From Mucilaginibacter oryzae (GTDB taxonomy: Bacteria; Bacteroidota; Bacteroidia; Sphingobacteriales; Sphingobacteriaceae): a stretch of 64,000 nt of DNA. A program made the position numbers and the translations under genes. How positions within the stretch are numbered: the first letter of the stretch is position 1; every line of letters starts with the position of its first letter. The notes beneath the pieces were generated by a model. The model saw nothing but the letters and a program-made list of their open reading frames with translations, had not been told where the DNA came from and did not search any database. Below, in pieces: positions 24,713 through 33,405 of the stretch. Where the stretch lies: contig NZ_QGHA01000001.1 of the NCBI RefSeq assembly GCF_003148845.1, positions 124,001-188,000 on the forward strand, read 5' to 3'.

Positions 24713-24742
24713 AAGCGGTGGGTTTTACTCACCGCTTTTTTT
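24713..24742 (+). terminator. Terminator of sucC
   Basis: AGCGGTG (24714-24720) pairs with CACCGCT (24730-24736), followed by a seven-T run. Between it and the sucC stop, 24657-24695 has the repeated word AGAGAT(C/T)AGAGGT-like sequence. Confidence 0.85.
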
Positions 24743-24792
24743 ATTTTCTAAACTCGAAAGTTCAGCAGGGCAAACGAGGGAACTGGCAACAT

Positions 24793-24823
24793 AAAAAAAG
24801 CCACCGGTATAACCGATGGCTCT
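24793..24823 (-). terminator. Terminator of rpoD
   Basis: On the minus strand AGCCATCGG pairs with CCGGTGGCT (one T-G) around a short loop and is followed by seven Ts. It lies about 20 nt after the rpoD stop. Confidence 0.88.
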
Positions 24824-24842
24824 CAATATTATTAATTATTAT

Positions 24843-25703
24843 TTAACCTAAATATGATTTCAGGATTTTGCTTCTTGAGGTATGGCGCAGGCGTTGTAAG
24901 GCCTTATCCTTAATCTGGCGAACACGCTCGCGGGTAAGGTTAAACTTTTCACCTATCTCTTCTAATGATAATGGGTGATTGGTTCCCAACCCGAAAAATA
25001 ATACAATGATTTCACGCTCACGCTCGGTGAGTGTTGAGAGCGAACGTTTGATCTCTTCAGAAAGCGACTCGTTGATGAGGATCGAATCGGTGTTAGGCTC
25101 CTGGTTTTCCAGTACATCCAGGAGCGTATTCTCCTCGCCCTGTACAAAAGGCGCATCCATGGATACATGACGACCCGAGTTACTCAACGTATCTGAAATC
25201 TTATCAACGGTGGTTTCCAGGATATCGGCAAGCTCTTCTGGTGATGGTTCGCGCTCGTATTCCTGCTCCAGTTTGGAGAAAGCCTTACTTATTTTACTTA
25301 ATGAACCCACCTGGTTAAGCGGCAAACGCACAATACGCGATTGCTCGGCAATAGCCTGCAATATCGACTGACGAATCCACCATACGGCGTATGAAATAAA
25401 TTTGAAACCCTTGGTTTCGTCAAAACGTTTGGCAGCCTTGATCAAACCAAGGTTACCCTCGTTTATCAAATCGCCCAGCGTTAAGCCTTGGTTTTGGTAT
25501 TGCTTGGCAACAGAAACGACAAAGCGGAGGTTAGTTTTGGTCAAACGTTCTAAAGCCGCCTGGTCGCCCTCGCGGATTTTTTGGGCTAAAATTACTTCTT
25601 CTTCGGCAGTTATCAGGTCTACCTTACCAATCTCGTGCAGGTATTTATCAAGCGACTGCGATTCGCGATTGGTAATGGATTGCGTTATTTTGAGTTGTCT
25701 CAT
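24843..25703 (-). CDS. rpoD: Primary RNA polymerase sigma factor (short Bacteroidota RpoD/SigA)
   Basis: A 286-residue sigma factor, the length of the Bacteroidota housekeeping sigma, without the long region 1.1 and non-conserved region of proteobacterial RpoD. Region 1.2/2.1 is at [20 protein letters not shown]; region 2.3-2.4 includes [20 protein letters not shown]; region 3 follows; region 4.2 is [20 protein letters not shown]. It recognises the TTTG/TAnnTTTG promoters suggested in this window. It is monocistronic, with a promoter-like pair upstream and a terminator downstream. Confidence 0.96.
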   Translation of the reverse strand: MRQLKITQSITNRESQSLDKYLHEIGKVDLITAEEEVILAQKIREGDQAALERLTKTNLRFVVSVAKQYQNQGLTLGDLINEGNLGLIKAAKRFDETKGFKFISYAVWWIRQSILQAIAEQSRIVRLPLNQVGSLSKISKAFSKLEQEYEREPSPEELADILETTVDKISDTLSNSGRHVSMDAPFVQGEENTLLDVLENQEPNTDSILINESLSEEIKRSLSTLTEREREIIVLFFGLGTNHPLSLEEIGEKFNLTRERVRQIKDKALQRLRHTSRSKILKSYLG

Positions 25704-25747
25704 TTAGTTATTAAGCCTCGCTATTCGTGTTTAGGGATTACAACGTG

Positions 25748-25779
25748 TAAAGCTACAAATTTGTTCTAAAAAATTACAA
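25748..25779 (-). promoter_or_regulatory. Candidate promoter of rpoD
   Basis: On the minus strand TTG (25777-25779), a 21-nt spacer, then TAGCTTTA (25748-25755) match the Bacteroidota -33/-7 layout in all but the last base. The start codon is about 45 nt downstream. Confidence 0.45.
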
Positions 25780-25935
25780 TTGCATAACGTATTTTGAAAA
25801 AAAATATGTAGTTGAGATAAATTTTAATAGATTGATAATTAGATATTTATAAAATACAAACTGTAAATAAGTGTAATCTTTACGTTATTGTTGAGTAAAG
25901 CTGCGAGCGGTATGATTTTTGCGGATACGCAAGTT

Positions 25936-26775
25936 TTACAGTTCACTTAGCTTAAAAGTTTCCTTTACCCTGATGCCTTTTTCGGTTTGCTGTAAGGTGC
26001 AGCACTCGTTTATGGGGTCGTGTTCAAAGTATAAAACATAGTCTTTTTCCAGCGCTTCGTTCAAAAACAGCTTCTTTTCGGCCAGGGTTGTTAGCGGGAA
26101 CATATCATAAGCCATTACGTACGGAATAGGCAGGTGCCCGGTTGACGGCAACAAATCGGCCATATATAATATTTTCCTTTGTTTATATTTAATAAGTGGC
26201 AGCATCATTGATTCGGTATGGCCGGATACGAAGCGAACGTCGAAATCCGTGCTAAAATTAATGCCGTCTACCGCATCTATCAATTTCAATTGTCCGCTTT
26301 CCTGTATCGGTATGATATTCTCTTTAAAAAACGAAGCTTTTTCCCGTTCATTGGGGTTTACGGCCCAATCCCAGTGCTTAGCATTGCTCCAATATGTTGC
26401 GTTTTTAAAGGCCGGAAGCAACGCCTCTCCCTCCCGTACAACAGCACCGCCTACATGATCGAAATGGAGATGTGTTAAAAACACATCAGTGATATCGTCG
26501 CGGTGGAAACCTAAAGACTGAAGTGAGGCGTCGAGGCTCGTGTTGCCATGTAAATAATAATGACTGAAAAATTTTTCACTTTGTTTATTGCCTATGCCGG
26601 TATCCACTAAAATCAGCCTGTCGTTATCCTCAACCAAAAGGCAGCGCATGGCCCAGGTACAAAGATTATTCGCATCGGCAGGGTTAGTTTTGTTCCAGAT
26701 GGTTTTAGGCACCACGCCAAACATTGCGCCGCCATCCAATTTAAAAAAGCCGGTATTGATGGTGTGTAGTTTCAT
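25936..26775 (-). CDS. MBL-fold metallo-hydrolase
   Basis: A 279-residue cytoplasmic metallo-beta-lactamase-fold enzyme without signal peptide. The metal motif is LTHLHFDHVGG (HxHxDH), with further ligands in FVSGHTESM and, likely, the Asp of YMADLLPST. It belongs to the lactonase/hydrolase branch (AttM or quorum-quenching-like), but the substrate is not predictable. It follows lpdA on the same strand; a terminator at 26896-26940 separates the two. Confidence 0.88.
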   Translation of the reverse strand: MKLHTINTGFFKLDGGAMFGVVPKTIWNKTNPADANNLCTWAMRCLLVEDNDRLILVDTGIGNKQSEKFFSHYYLHGNTSLDASLQSLGFHRDDITDVFLTHLHFDHVGGAVVREGEALLPAFKNATYWSNAKHWDWAVNPNEREKASFFKENIIPIQESGQLKLIDAVDGINFSTDFDVRFVSGHTESMMLPLIKYKQRKILYMADLLPSTGHLPIPYVMAYDMFPLTTLAEKKLFLNEALEKDYVLYFEHDPINECCTLQQTEKGIRVKETFKLSEL

Positions 26776-27010
26776 TTTTTAATTCATAGTTGATGGTTCA
26801 TAGATCATGGACTACAGTAGAGTTATTAGCGCTCCCGTCTCCGGCTAAATTAAAATATTATTTTAAAGATGATAGCCATAGGAAATATTATAAACCAAAA
26901 AAAGCCGCAAACTAAACGCCATACGTCTAATTTGCGGCTTTGTATATTAGTTTGGCTATGAACCATCAACTAATCTGGGTTTGGCTATGAACCATCAACC
27001 ATTATCCATG
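26776..27010. repeat. Dispersed GTTGATGGTTCAT-word repeats with lpdA terminator
   Basis: TTCATAGTTGATGGTTCATA (about 26779-26798) is the same word as in the 2161-2234 inverted repeat. Its complement occurs twice as TTTGGCTATGAACCATCAAC (about 26949-26968 and 26979-26998), and a diverged third copy follows. The arms bracket the lpdA terminator. Confidence 0.7.
26896..26940 (-). terminator. Terminator downstream of lpdA
   Basis: AGCCGCAAA (26903-26911) and TTTGCGGCT (26931-26939) form a perfect 9-bp stem; on the minus strand it is followed by a T-run (As at 26897-26902). Confidence 0.8.
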
Positions 27011-27020
27011 AACCAAAGAA

Positions 27021-28412
27021 TTACAAGTGGATACATTCGCCGTAGGCTTCGGCTGCGGCTTCCATCAAGGCCTCGCTCATGGTTGGGTGAGGGTGTACCG
27101 ATTTGATGATCTCGTGTCCGGTAGCTTCCAGCTTGCGGGCTGTAACTACTTCGGCAATCATTTCGGTAACGTTGTAACCTAACATGTGCGCTCCTAAAAA
27201 CTCGCCGTATTTGGCATCAAATATTACTTTCACAAAACCATCTTTAGCGCCGGCAGCACTTGCCTTGCCTGATGCCGAGAATGGGAATTTGCCAACTTTA
27301 ATTTCATACCCCGCTTCTTTAGCGGCTTTTTCAGTATAACCAACCGAGGCAACCTCTGGCGAACAGTAAGTACAGCCGGGGATGTTATTGTAATCAAGCG
27401 GGTGAGGGTTTTGGCCAGCGATTTTTTCAACACAGATAATGCCTTCGGCAGATGCTACGTGAGCCAATGCCTGGCCTTTAACAATATCGCCAATAGCGTA
27501 AACGCCTTCAACATTGGTGCGATAGTAATCGTCAACCAATACCTTGCCGCGCTCGGTTTTAACGCCGTTTTCTTCCAGACCGATACCCTCAAGGTTGGTA
27601 GCGATACCAACTGCCGATAACACGATCTCGGCCTCCAATACCTCGGTGCCGGTAGCGGTTTTAACGGTAACCTTGCACAGGTCGCCGCTGGTATCAACCG
27701 ATTCAACGTTTGAGCTGGTCATGATATTGATACCTTGTTTTTTCAAAATACGGTTTAAGCCGCGCGATACGTCTTCATCCTCTAACGGAACAATGTTATC
27801 TAAAAACTCAACCACGGTAACTTTGGTACCAATGGAGTTGTAGAAATAAGCGAACTCGATACCGATAGCGCCTGAACCAACCACAACCATTGATTTTGGC
27901 TGCTGCGGCAATACCATGGCCTGGCGGTAACCAATCACTTTTTTACCATCCTGTTTAAGGTTAGGTAACTCGCGCGAACGGCCGCCGGTAGCTAATATAA
28001 TGTGCTTGCCGTTGTAGCTTTTAGTAGTGCCGTCGGCAGCCTTAACCTCAACTACGCCTTTGCTTTTTAATTTGCCAAAGCCGGTAAGTACGTCAATTTT
28101 GTTTTTTTTCATCAAAAACTGAACACCTTTGCTCATGCCATCGGCAACGTTACGGCTCCTTTTAACAACGGCTGCGAAGTCAACCTCGCCGGCGCCATTA
28201 ATTTTAATACCGTAATCGGCACTATGGTTAAGGTATTCAAAAACCTGGGCGCTTTTTAATAAAGCCTTGGTTGGGATACAACCCCAGTTTAAGCAGATGC
28301 CGCCTAATGATTCTTTTTCGACAATGGCGGTTTTTAAACCAAGCTGGGATGCGCGGATAGCTGCTACGTAACCACCCGGACCAGACCCAATAACAATTAC
28401 ATCATAATCCAT
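27021..28412 (-). CDS. lpdA: Dihydrolipoyl dehydrogenase (E3)
   Basis: A 463-residue flavoprotein of the pyridine nucleotide-disulfide family. It has the FAD motif VIVIGSGPGGYVAA, the redox-active disulfide in GGICLNWGCIPTKALL (CxxxxC), the NAD motif VVGSGAIGIEFAYF, the second FAD motif YAIGDIVKGQALAHVA and the catalytic His in VHPHPTMSEA. It reoxidises lipoyl groups of 2-oxoacid dehydrogenases and the glycine cleavage system. No E1/E2 genes are adjacent, as is common in this phylum. Confidence 0.96.
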   Translation of the reverse strand: MDYDVIVIGSGPGGYVAAIRASQLGLKTAIVEKESLGGICLNWGCIPTKALLKSAQVFEYLNHSADYGIKINGAGEVDFAAVVKRSRNVADGMSKGVQFLMKKNKIDVLTGFGKLKSKGVVEVKAADGTTKSYNGKHIILATGGRSRELPNLKQDGKKVIGYRQAMVLPQQPKSMVVVGSGAIGIEFAYFYNSIGTKVTVVEFLDNIVPLEDEDVSRGLNRILKKQGINIMTSSNVESVDTSGDLCKVTVKTATGTEVLEAEIVLSAVGIATNLEGIGLEENGVKTERGKVLVDDYYRTNVEGVYAIGDIVKGQALAHVASAEGIICVEKIAGQNPHPLDYNNIPGCTYCSPEVASVGYTEKAAKEAGYEIKVGKFPFSASGKASAAGAKDGFVKVIFDAKYGEFLGAHMLGYNVTEMIAEVVTARKLEATGHEIIKSVHPHPTMSEALMEAAAEAYGECIHL

Positions 28413-28810
28413 ATTATTGATATACTTTTTAATTTCTTCAAAAAGGTGAACAGGCCAGATATTTTATCACCATAAAAAGGCCTTATTTTTTTTGACTGCC
28501 AAAGCTAAACAAAAGGGCTGAAACAATGAAATGCAATAAAATGCGTAATGCCGCGCAGGTGGTGCTTTGTATCTTCCTAATGTCATAATAAAGCGTCATG
28601 TTAATTTGAAACCGCGTTAACAATAATGATCCAATTGTTAAAATCTGCGATATTTTAAGCAATAACAACCATTATTTTGCCTGTTTTGTGTTTATGATGT
28701 AAAATGTTGATAAGTATATAATAATTGTTAACATAGGCTTAACATTAGCAATTAGAACATTAATTATCTTTGCGCCAATTAATTAAACGTATAATTAAAA
28801 AAAGCAATTT
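28413..28810. other. Divergent intergenic region of lpdA and TonB receptor
   Basis: About 400 bp, AT-rich toward the right end. It contains the receptor's candidate -7 box at 28765-28772. No open frame or repeat is supported. Confidence 0.6.
28765..28772 (+). promoter_or_regulatory. Candidate -7 box of the TonB-dependent receptor gene
   Basis: TATCTTTG matches TAnnTTTG exactly, 38 nt before the start codon. No good TTG is found at -33, so the evidence is one-sided. Confidence 0.4.
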
Positions 28811-31800
28811 ATGAGGAAGCATTACCTTCTTTTATTACTACTCATTGGCTTTTCGTTCTTCACCGGCAAGAGCGTATTAGCCCAGGGTGTAACCACCGCC
28901 AGCATCAACGGTACCGTTACCGATGCAAAAGGTGCTATCCCCGGTGCAACCGTAACAATTACACACAACCCCACAGGTACTGTGTATTCAACTGTAACCC
29001 GTGCTGATGGCCGTTACAACATTCCTAACTTAAGGGTTGGTGGCCCGTACACCTTTAAAGTAAGCTTTATTGGTTATGCTACTTACGTTCAGGATGGTAT
29101 TACCCTTTCAATTGGACAAGATCAACGGATACCTGCAGTATTGAAAGATAATACTACCGCTTTAGGTGAGGTTAAAATTGTAGGTACACAGGGTAAAGTA
29201 ATTAACTCTTCACGTACCGGTGCGCGCGAAACCATTAGCCGCCAGCAAATTGAAAACCTGCCTACTATTGCACGTTCATTATCTGATTTCACTAAATTAA
29301 CTCCATCTGCCAATGGCTTAAGCTTTGGCGGCCGTTCAAGCACTTTCAATAACATTACTGTTGACGGTGCCTTGTTCAACAACTCATTTGGTTTATCAGG
29401 TACTTTGGGTGGTCAGACAAGTTCTCAGCCTATTTCGTTAGACGCGATCGACCAGATCCAGGTTGATATCGCTCCTTACGACGTACGTCAGGGTAACTTT
29501 ACCGGCGCAGGTGTAAACACTGTAGTAAAATCAGGTACTAACGAAGTAAAGGGTACTGCTTATTATTTTGCACGTGGGTCAAAATTACAGGGTTACCATG
29601 TTGGCCCAACCAACCTTAACGTAACTGACGTAAACTACCACACTGATGGTGTTGCTGTAGGTGGCCCAATCATCAAAAACAAATTATTCTTATTCGTATC
29701 AGGCGAGCAGGAAAGAATCACTACTCCTCCTTCTGCAGTTTATGTTGCGAGCAGGCCCGGCTTAAGCGGTGCCAACGTATCAAACGTTCAGGCTTCAACA
29801 CTTGAGCTGATCAAACAAAAACTTGCCGGTTTAGGTTACGATCCGGGTGCCTATGAAGGTTACAATTATCGTACTTCAAGCAATAAGTTAACTGCTAAAT
29901 TGGATTGGAATATCGACAAGAATAACACTTTAAGTGCTAAATATTTTTACCTGAAATCGTTTAAAGATCAGCCTGCAAGTAACTCTGGTATCACCAATGG
30001 TGGTGTGGGTTACGGTACAACCCGTGCGCCAGGTATAAATACTTTGCCTTTCTATGGCTCGGGTTATACTATCAACAACAACTTTAATATTGGTATTGTT
30101 GAGTTAGATACCCGTTTCAGCAACAAAGTTTCAAATAAATTTACTGTTGGTTATTCTGCACTACGAGATTTTCGTAATTTCTTAGGCAGTTCAACTATTC
30201 CGATGGTTGATATCGGTAATGGTGTAAGCGATGCCGATGGCAACGTTACAACTGCCGCGTCGGCAACTGCAACAAGTTTTGGTTCTGAACTGTATACCGC
30301 TGGTAACTTGTTAAACACAAATATCTTCCAGTTCTCTGATGATTTGACTATATTCTCTGGTAAGCATGAGTTTACTATTGGTACCAGCAACCAGATACAA
30401 AGCTATACCAATGGTTTTGCTCCTGATTACAACGGTTTATATACATACAACTCAGCATCTGATTTTTTAAACGATAAACCAGCTGCTGCTTACACATTAC
30501 GTTACTCTGCAGTTGGCAACGATTTCCCTTTTGCTAAAATTAAAGCATCTATTTACAGTGCTTATGTTCAGGACAGATTCCATGTAACCGATAATTTCAG
30601 GTTAACATATGGTTTAAGAGCTGATTATGACGTGTTCCCTACTACTTTGGCTTCAAACCCAAATGCTGCCGCTTTAACTTTTCAGGGCGGTACACGTGTT
30701 GATGTTTCTAAATTGCCCAAAAACAGGGTTCAATTATCACCTCGTGTAGGCTTTAACTGGGATGTTAATGGAGATGGATCTACTCAGTTACGTGGTGGTT
30801 CTGGTTTATTTACCGGTTCTGTACCATTTGTTTGGATCTCTAACCAGGCATCAAACAACGGTTTGCTATTTGGTTCATATACAATCACCAAAGCAAATGC
30901 TACTGACGCCAATAAAGGTCAGTTGATATTTGATAAAGATGTGAACAAAAACAGACCTGCAAACGCTACTGCAAATACATCTTATGAGTTAGATGTAGCC
31001 GATCCGAACCTTAAATATCCAAAAATCTGGAGAACTAACGTGGCTATCGATCAGAAATTACCATTCGGTATCGTAGGTACTATTGAAGGTGCTTATACCA
31101 AAGATATCCGCGCTATCTATCACCAAAACCTGGTTTTATCTGATGGTTATACAACCCTTCCGGGTGTTGAAGGTCAGATTCAGTACGATTCAAAAAACAC
31201 TACTCCATCATCTGCATCGGCTCAATCTGCATCAAACCCGTCTATTACAGGTTTATATTATATGAGAAATACACATAAAGGTTTTTCATATTTCATCACC
31301 GGTCAATTACAAAAAAGCTTCAACAATGGTTTTGCTGCAAGTGTAGCGTACACTTACACCAAATCTAAAGATGTCAATGATGGCGGTTCAACAGCAAGCA
31401 CCATCTGGAGTACAAGGTATGTTGCCGGTAATCCAAATGGCGATAACCTATCAAACAGCTCATACGTGCAACCAAACCGTATTATTGCTACAGTATCATA
31501 CCGCAAGCAATATGCTAAAAACGCAGCCAGCACAATTGGCTTGATTTTCGAAGCGGCTAACAGTGGTGCTATATCTTACATTACTTCTGGCGATCCTAAC
31601 AATGACGGTGCTACCAACGATTTAATGTATATTCCGAAAAATCAGGGTGATATTCAGTTAGTTAGAGCAGCGAATGCTCCAAACGGTACTGTAGATACAC
31701 GTACACCTGCTCAAATCTGGACGCAATTGAACAATTTCATTAACCAGGATTCGTACTTAAGTGCACACAGAGGTCAGTACGCTGAAAGAAACGGTACCAT

Positions 31801-32143
31801 ATTACCTACTTACAAAAGGGTAGACTTGCATTTTGCCCAGGATTTCTTTATCAAAACCGGAAAGGTTAAAAACACGCTGGAGTTTACTTTCGATGTAATC
31901 AACTTTACCAACTTATTAAATCGTAACTGGGGTTTATATCAAACTTCATATAGCGGTTTTAACAACGGCGCAACTACCGTGTTAACCTATATGGGTAAAG
32001 ATGCAGGTACTGGCAGGGCTACTTATTCGTTCCCTTATCTTGACCCTAATACAGCAACGCCTGTTACCAATTCATTTAAACAGGATATCAGCCAGTTTTC
32101 ACGTTTCCAGGCTCAAATTGGTGTAAGGTATATATTTAACTAA
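28811..32143 (+). CDS. TonB-dependent receptor, Oar-like, with carboxypeptidase-regulatory-like domain
   Basis: A 1110-residue outer-membrane protein. After the signal peptide (ends SVLAQ, near residue 25) comes a carboxypeptidase D regulatory-like domain, residues about 30-110 (ASINGTVTDAKGAIPGATVT, DGRYNIPNLRVGG). A plug domain follows (ETISRQQIENLPTIARSLSD, NNITVDGALFNNSFG, QVDIAPYDVRQGNFTGAGVN), then a large barrel ending QIGVRYIFN. The size and plug type fit the Oar-like group rather than SusC, and no SusD gene follows. It probably imports or binds a ligand driven by TonB. An NHL-repeat lipoprotein gene follows after 25 nt, so the two are likely one operon. The ligand is not predictable. 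Confidence 0.93.
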   Translation: MRKHYLLLLLLIGFSFFTGKSVLAQGVTTASINGTVTDAKGAIPGATVTITHNPTGTVYSTVTRADGRYNIPNLRVGGPYTFKVSFIGYATYVQDGITLSIGQDQRIPAVLKDNTTALGEVKIVGTQGKVINSSRTGARETISRQQIENLPTIARSLSDFTKLTPSANGLSFGGRSSTFNNITVDGALFNNSFGLSGTLGGQTSSQPISLDAIDQIQVDIAPYDVRQGNFTGAGVNTVVKSGTNEVKGTAYYFARGSKLQGYHVGPTNLNVTDVNYHTDGVAVGGPIIKNKLFLFVSGEQERITTPPSAVYVASRPGLSGANVSNVQASTLELIKQKLAGLGYDPGAYEGYNYRTSSNKLTAKLDWNIDKNNTLSAKYFYLKSFKDQPASNSGITNGGVGYGTTRAPGINTLPFYGSGYTINNNFNIGIVELDTRFSNKVSNKFTVGYSALRDFRNFLGSSTIPMVDIGNGVSDADGNVTTAASATATSFGSELYTAGNLLNTNIFQFSDDLTIFSGKHEFTIGTSNQIQSYTNGFAPDYNGLYTYNSASDFLNDKPAAAYTLRYSAVGNDFPFAKIKASIYSAYVQDRFHVTDNFRLTYGLRADYDVFPTTLASNPNAAALTFQGGTRVDVSKLPKNRVQLSPRVGFNWDVNGDGSTQLRGGSGLFTGSVPFVWISNQASNNGLLFGSYTITKANATDANKGQLIFDKDVNKNRPANATANTSYELDVADPNLKYPKIWRTNVAIDQKLPFGIVGTIEGAYTKDIRAIYHQNLVLSDGYTTLPGVEGQIQYDSKNTTPSSASAQSASNPSITGLYYMRNTHKGFSYFITGQLQKSFNNGFAASVAYTYTKSKDVNDGGSTASTIWSTRYVAGNPNGDNLSNSSYVQPNRIIATVSYRKQYAKNAASTIGLIFEAANSGAISYITSGDPNNDGATNDLMYIPKNQGDIQLVRAANAPNGTVDTRTPAQIWTQLNNFINQDSYLSAHRGQYAERNGTILPTYKRVDLHFAQDFFIKTGKVKNTLEFTFDVINFTNLLNRNWGLYQTSYSGFNNGATTVLTYMGKDAGTGRATYSFPYLDPNTATPVTNSFKQDISQFSRFQAQIGVRYIFN

Positions 32144-32168
32144 GGTATCATCGAATAAAAGAAACAAT

Positions 32169-33266
32169 ATGAAATTTAATAAAAATATAATTATTGCATC
32201 TCTTTCGCTTTTCACGGCCACTTTTTTACAGGCCTGTAAAGATGATAAGATAGCGCCGCTACCTAACCCGGTGGCCACTACCGGTACGGTAACTACAGTA
32301 GCCGGAAGCGGTTCATTCGGTTCGTCAAACGGTACTGGTTCTGCGGCGTCATTTAACTATCCAAATGGTTTGGCAATTGATGCCTCCGGCAATATACTGG
32401 TAGCCGATAAAGGAAATAATCAGATCCGTAAAGTTACCCCGGCGGGTGTTGTAACTACGGTATCAGGAACATTGCTTTCAGGTAGCTCAAATGCTACAAA
32501 AATTGGTGACGCGGCTTCATTTAACGGCCCTACGGGTGTTGTTGCCAATGCAACCGGCGATATCTTTGTTGCTGATTTCGGTAACCACACTATCCGCAAA
32601 ATTGCTACTACCACTGGTGTAGTTAACGTTTATGCGGGTGTTAGCGGAAACTCCGGTAATAATGACGCAGTTATTCCGGCAAAAGGATCAACTCCGGCAA
32701 TCAATCCACGTTTTAATAACCCGGCAGGTCTGGCTCTTGATGCGGTTGGAAATTTATACGTTGCTGATTATGGCAATAACCTGATCCGTAAGGTTGCTAT
32801 AGATGGCACAATTTCTACTATAGCAGGTAAATCTGCGGGAAATGTTGATGGCAAGGGTGCTGCTGCATCGTTGAATGGCCCACGTGCTATAGCCATTGAT
32901 GCTGCCGGTAACTTGTTTGTAGCCGACGCTAACAATCACACTATCCGTAAAATTGATGCGTCTGGAAATGTAACAACGTTTGCAGGCTCAGGCAAAGCAG
33001 GTAATGCTGATGGTTCTGGTAATGCGGCTTCATTCAGCCACCCAAGCGGTATCACTATTGATGCTAACGGAAACTTATATGTAGCCGACGCCGGTAACAA
33101 CCTTGTGCGTAAAATTACCCCGGCTGGTGTTGTAACATCATTAGCTGGTAGTGGTTATTACAATCTGACTGCTCCGTTTAACGGCCCATCGGCTGTAGTT
33201 GCAGACAACGCAGGCAATGTTTACGTTGCAAATACACTTGGTAACCTAATCCAGGTAATTAAGTAA
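32169..33266 (+). CDS. NHL-repeat lipoprotein
   Basis: A 365-residue lipoprotein: MKFNKNIIIASLSLFTATFL is followed by QAC (lipobox Cys). The rest is about six NHL repeats, each with the pattern ...FNGPxGxAxDAxGNxxVADxxNxxIRKI followed by a spacer such as VTTVAGSG; clear copies include GLAIDASGNILVADKGNNQI and GITIDANGNLYVADAGNNLV. They should close into a single beta-propeller displayed at the cell surface or in the periplasm. Position 25 nt downstream of the TonB-dependent receptor suggests an accessory ligand-binding or structural role for that receptor. It ends at a strong terminator. Confidence 0.92.
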   Translation: MKFNKNIIIASLSLFTATFLQACKDDKIAPLPNPVATTGTVTTVAGSGSFGSSNGTGSAASFNYPNGLAIDASGNILVADKGNNQIRKVTPAGVVTTVSGTLLSGSSNATKIGDAASFNGPTGVVANATGDIFVADFGNHTIRKIATTTGVVNVYAGVSGNSGNNDAVIPAKGSTPAINPRFNNPAGLALDAVGNLYVADYGNNLIRKVAIDGTISTIAGKSAGNVDGKGAAASLNGPRAIAIDAAGNLFVADANNHTIRKIDASGNVTTFAGSGKAGNADGSGNAASFSHPSGITIDANGNLYVADAGNNLVRKITPAGVVTSLAGSGYYNLTAPFNGPSAVVADNAGNVYVANTLGNLIQVIK

Positions 33267-33288
33267 TTTGCTTACAACATTATAACGA

Positions 33289-33320
33289 AGCCCCGGTCAA
33301 TTTGGCCGGGGCTTTTTTGT
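33289..33320 (+). terminator. Terminator of receptor/NHL operon
   Basis: AGCCCCGG pairs with CCGGGGCT (33289-33313, loop about 9 nt), followed by a run of six to seven Ts. Confidence 0.9.
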
Positions 33321-33346
33321 TTTTAAACATTCGGTAATAAAACTTC

Positions 33347-33377
33347 AAAACAAAAGGCACTTAATGACTTAAGCGCC
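33347..33377 (-). terminator. Terminator of purM
   Basis: On the minus strand GGCGCTTAA pairs with TTAAGTGCC (one G-T) with a 4-nt loop, followed by TTTTGTTTT. It lies about 30 nt after the purM stop. Confidence 0.8.
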
Positions 33378-33405
33378 TCTTCTTACTTGATAACAAATAG
33401 AAGAT

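Noticed and set aside
28811..33266. Receptor and lipoprotein considered as a SusC/SusD polysaccharide locus
   Set aside because: The second gene is an NHL propeller, not SusD, and no glycoside hydrolase is nearby.
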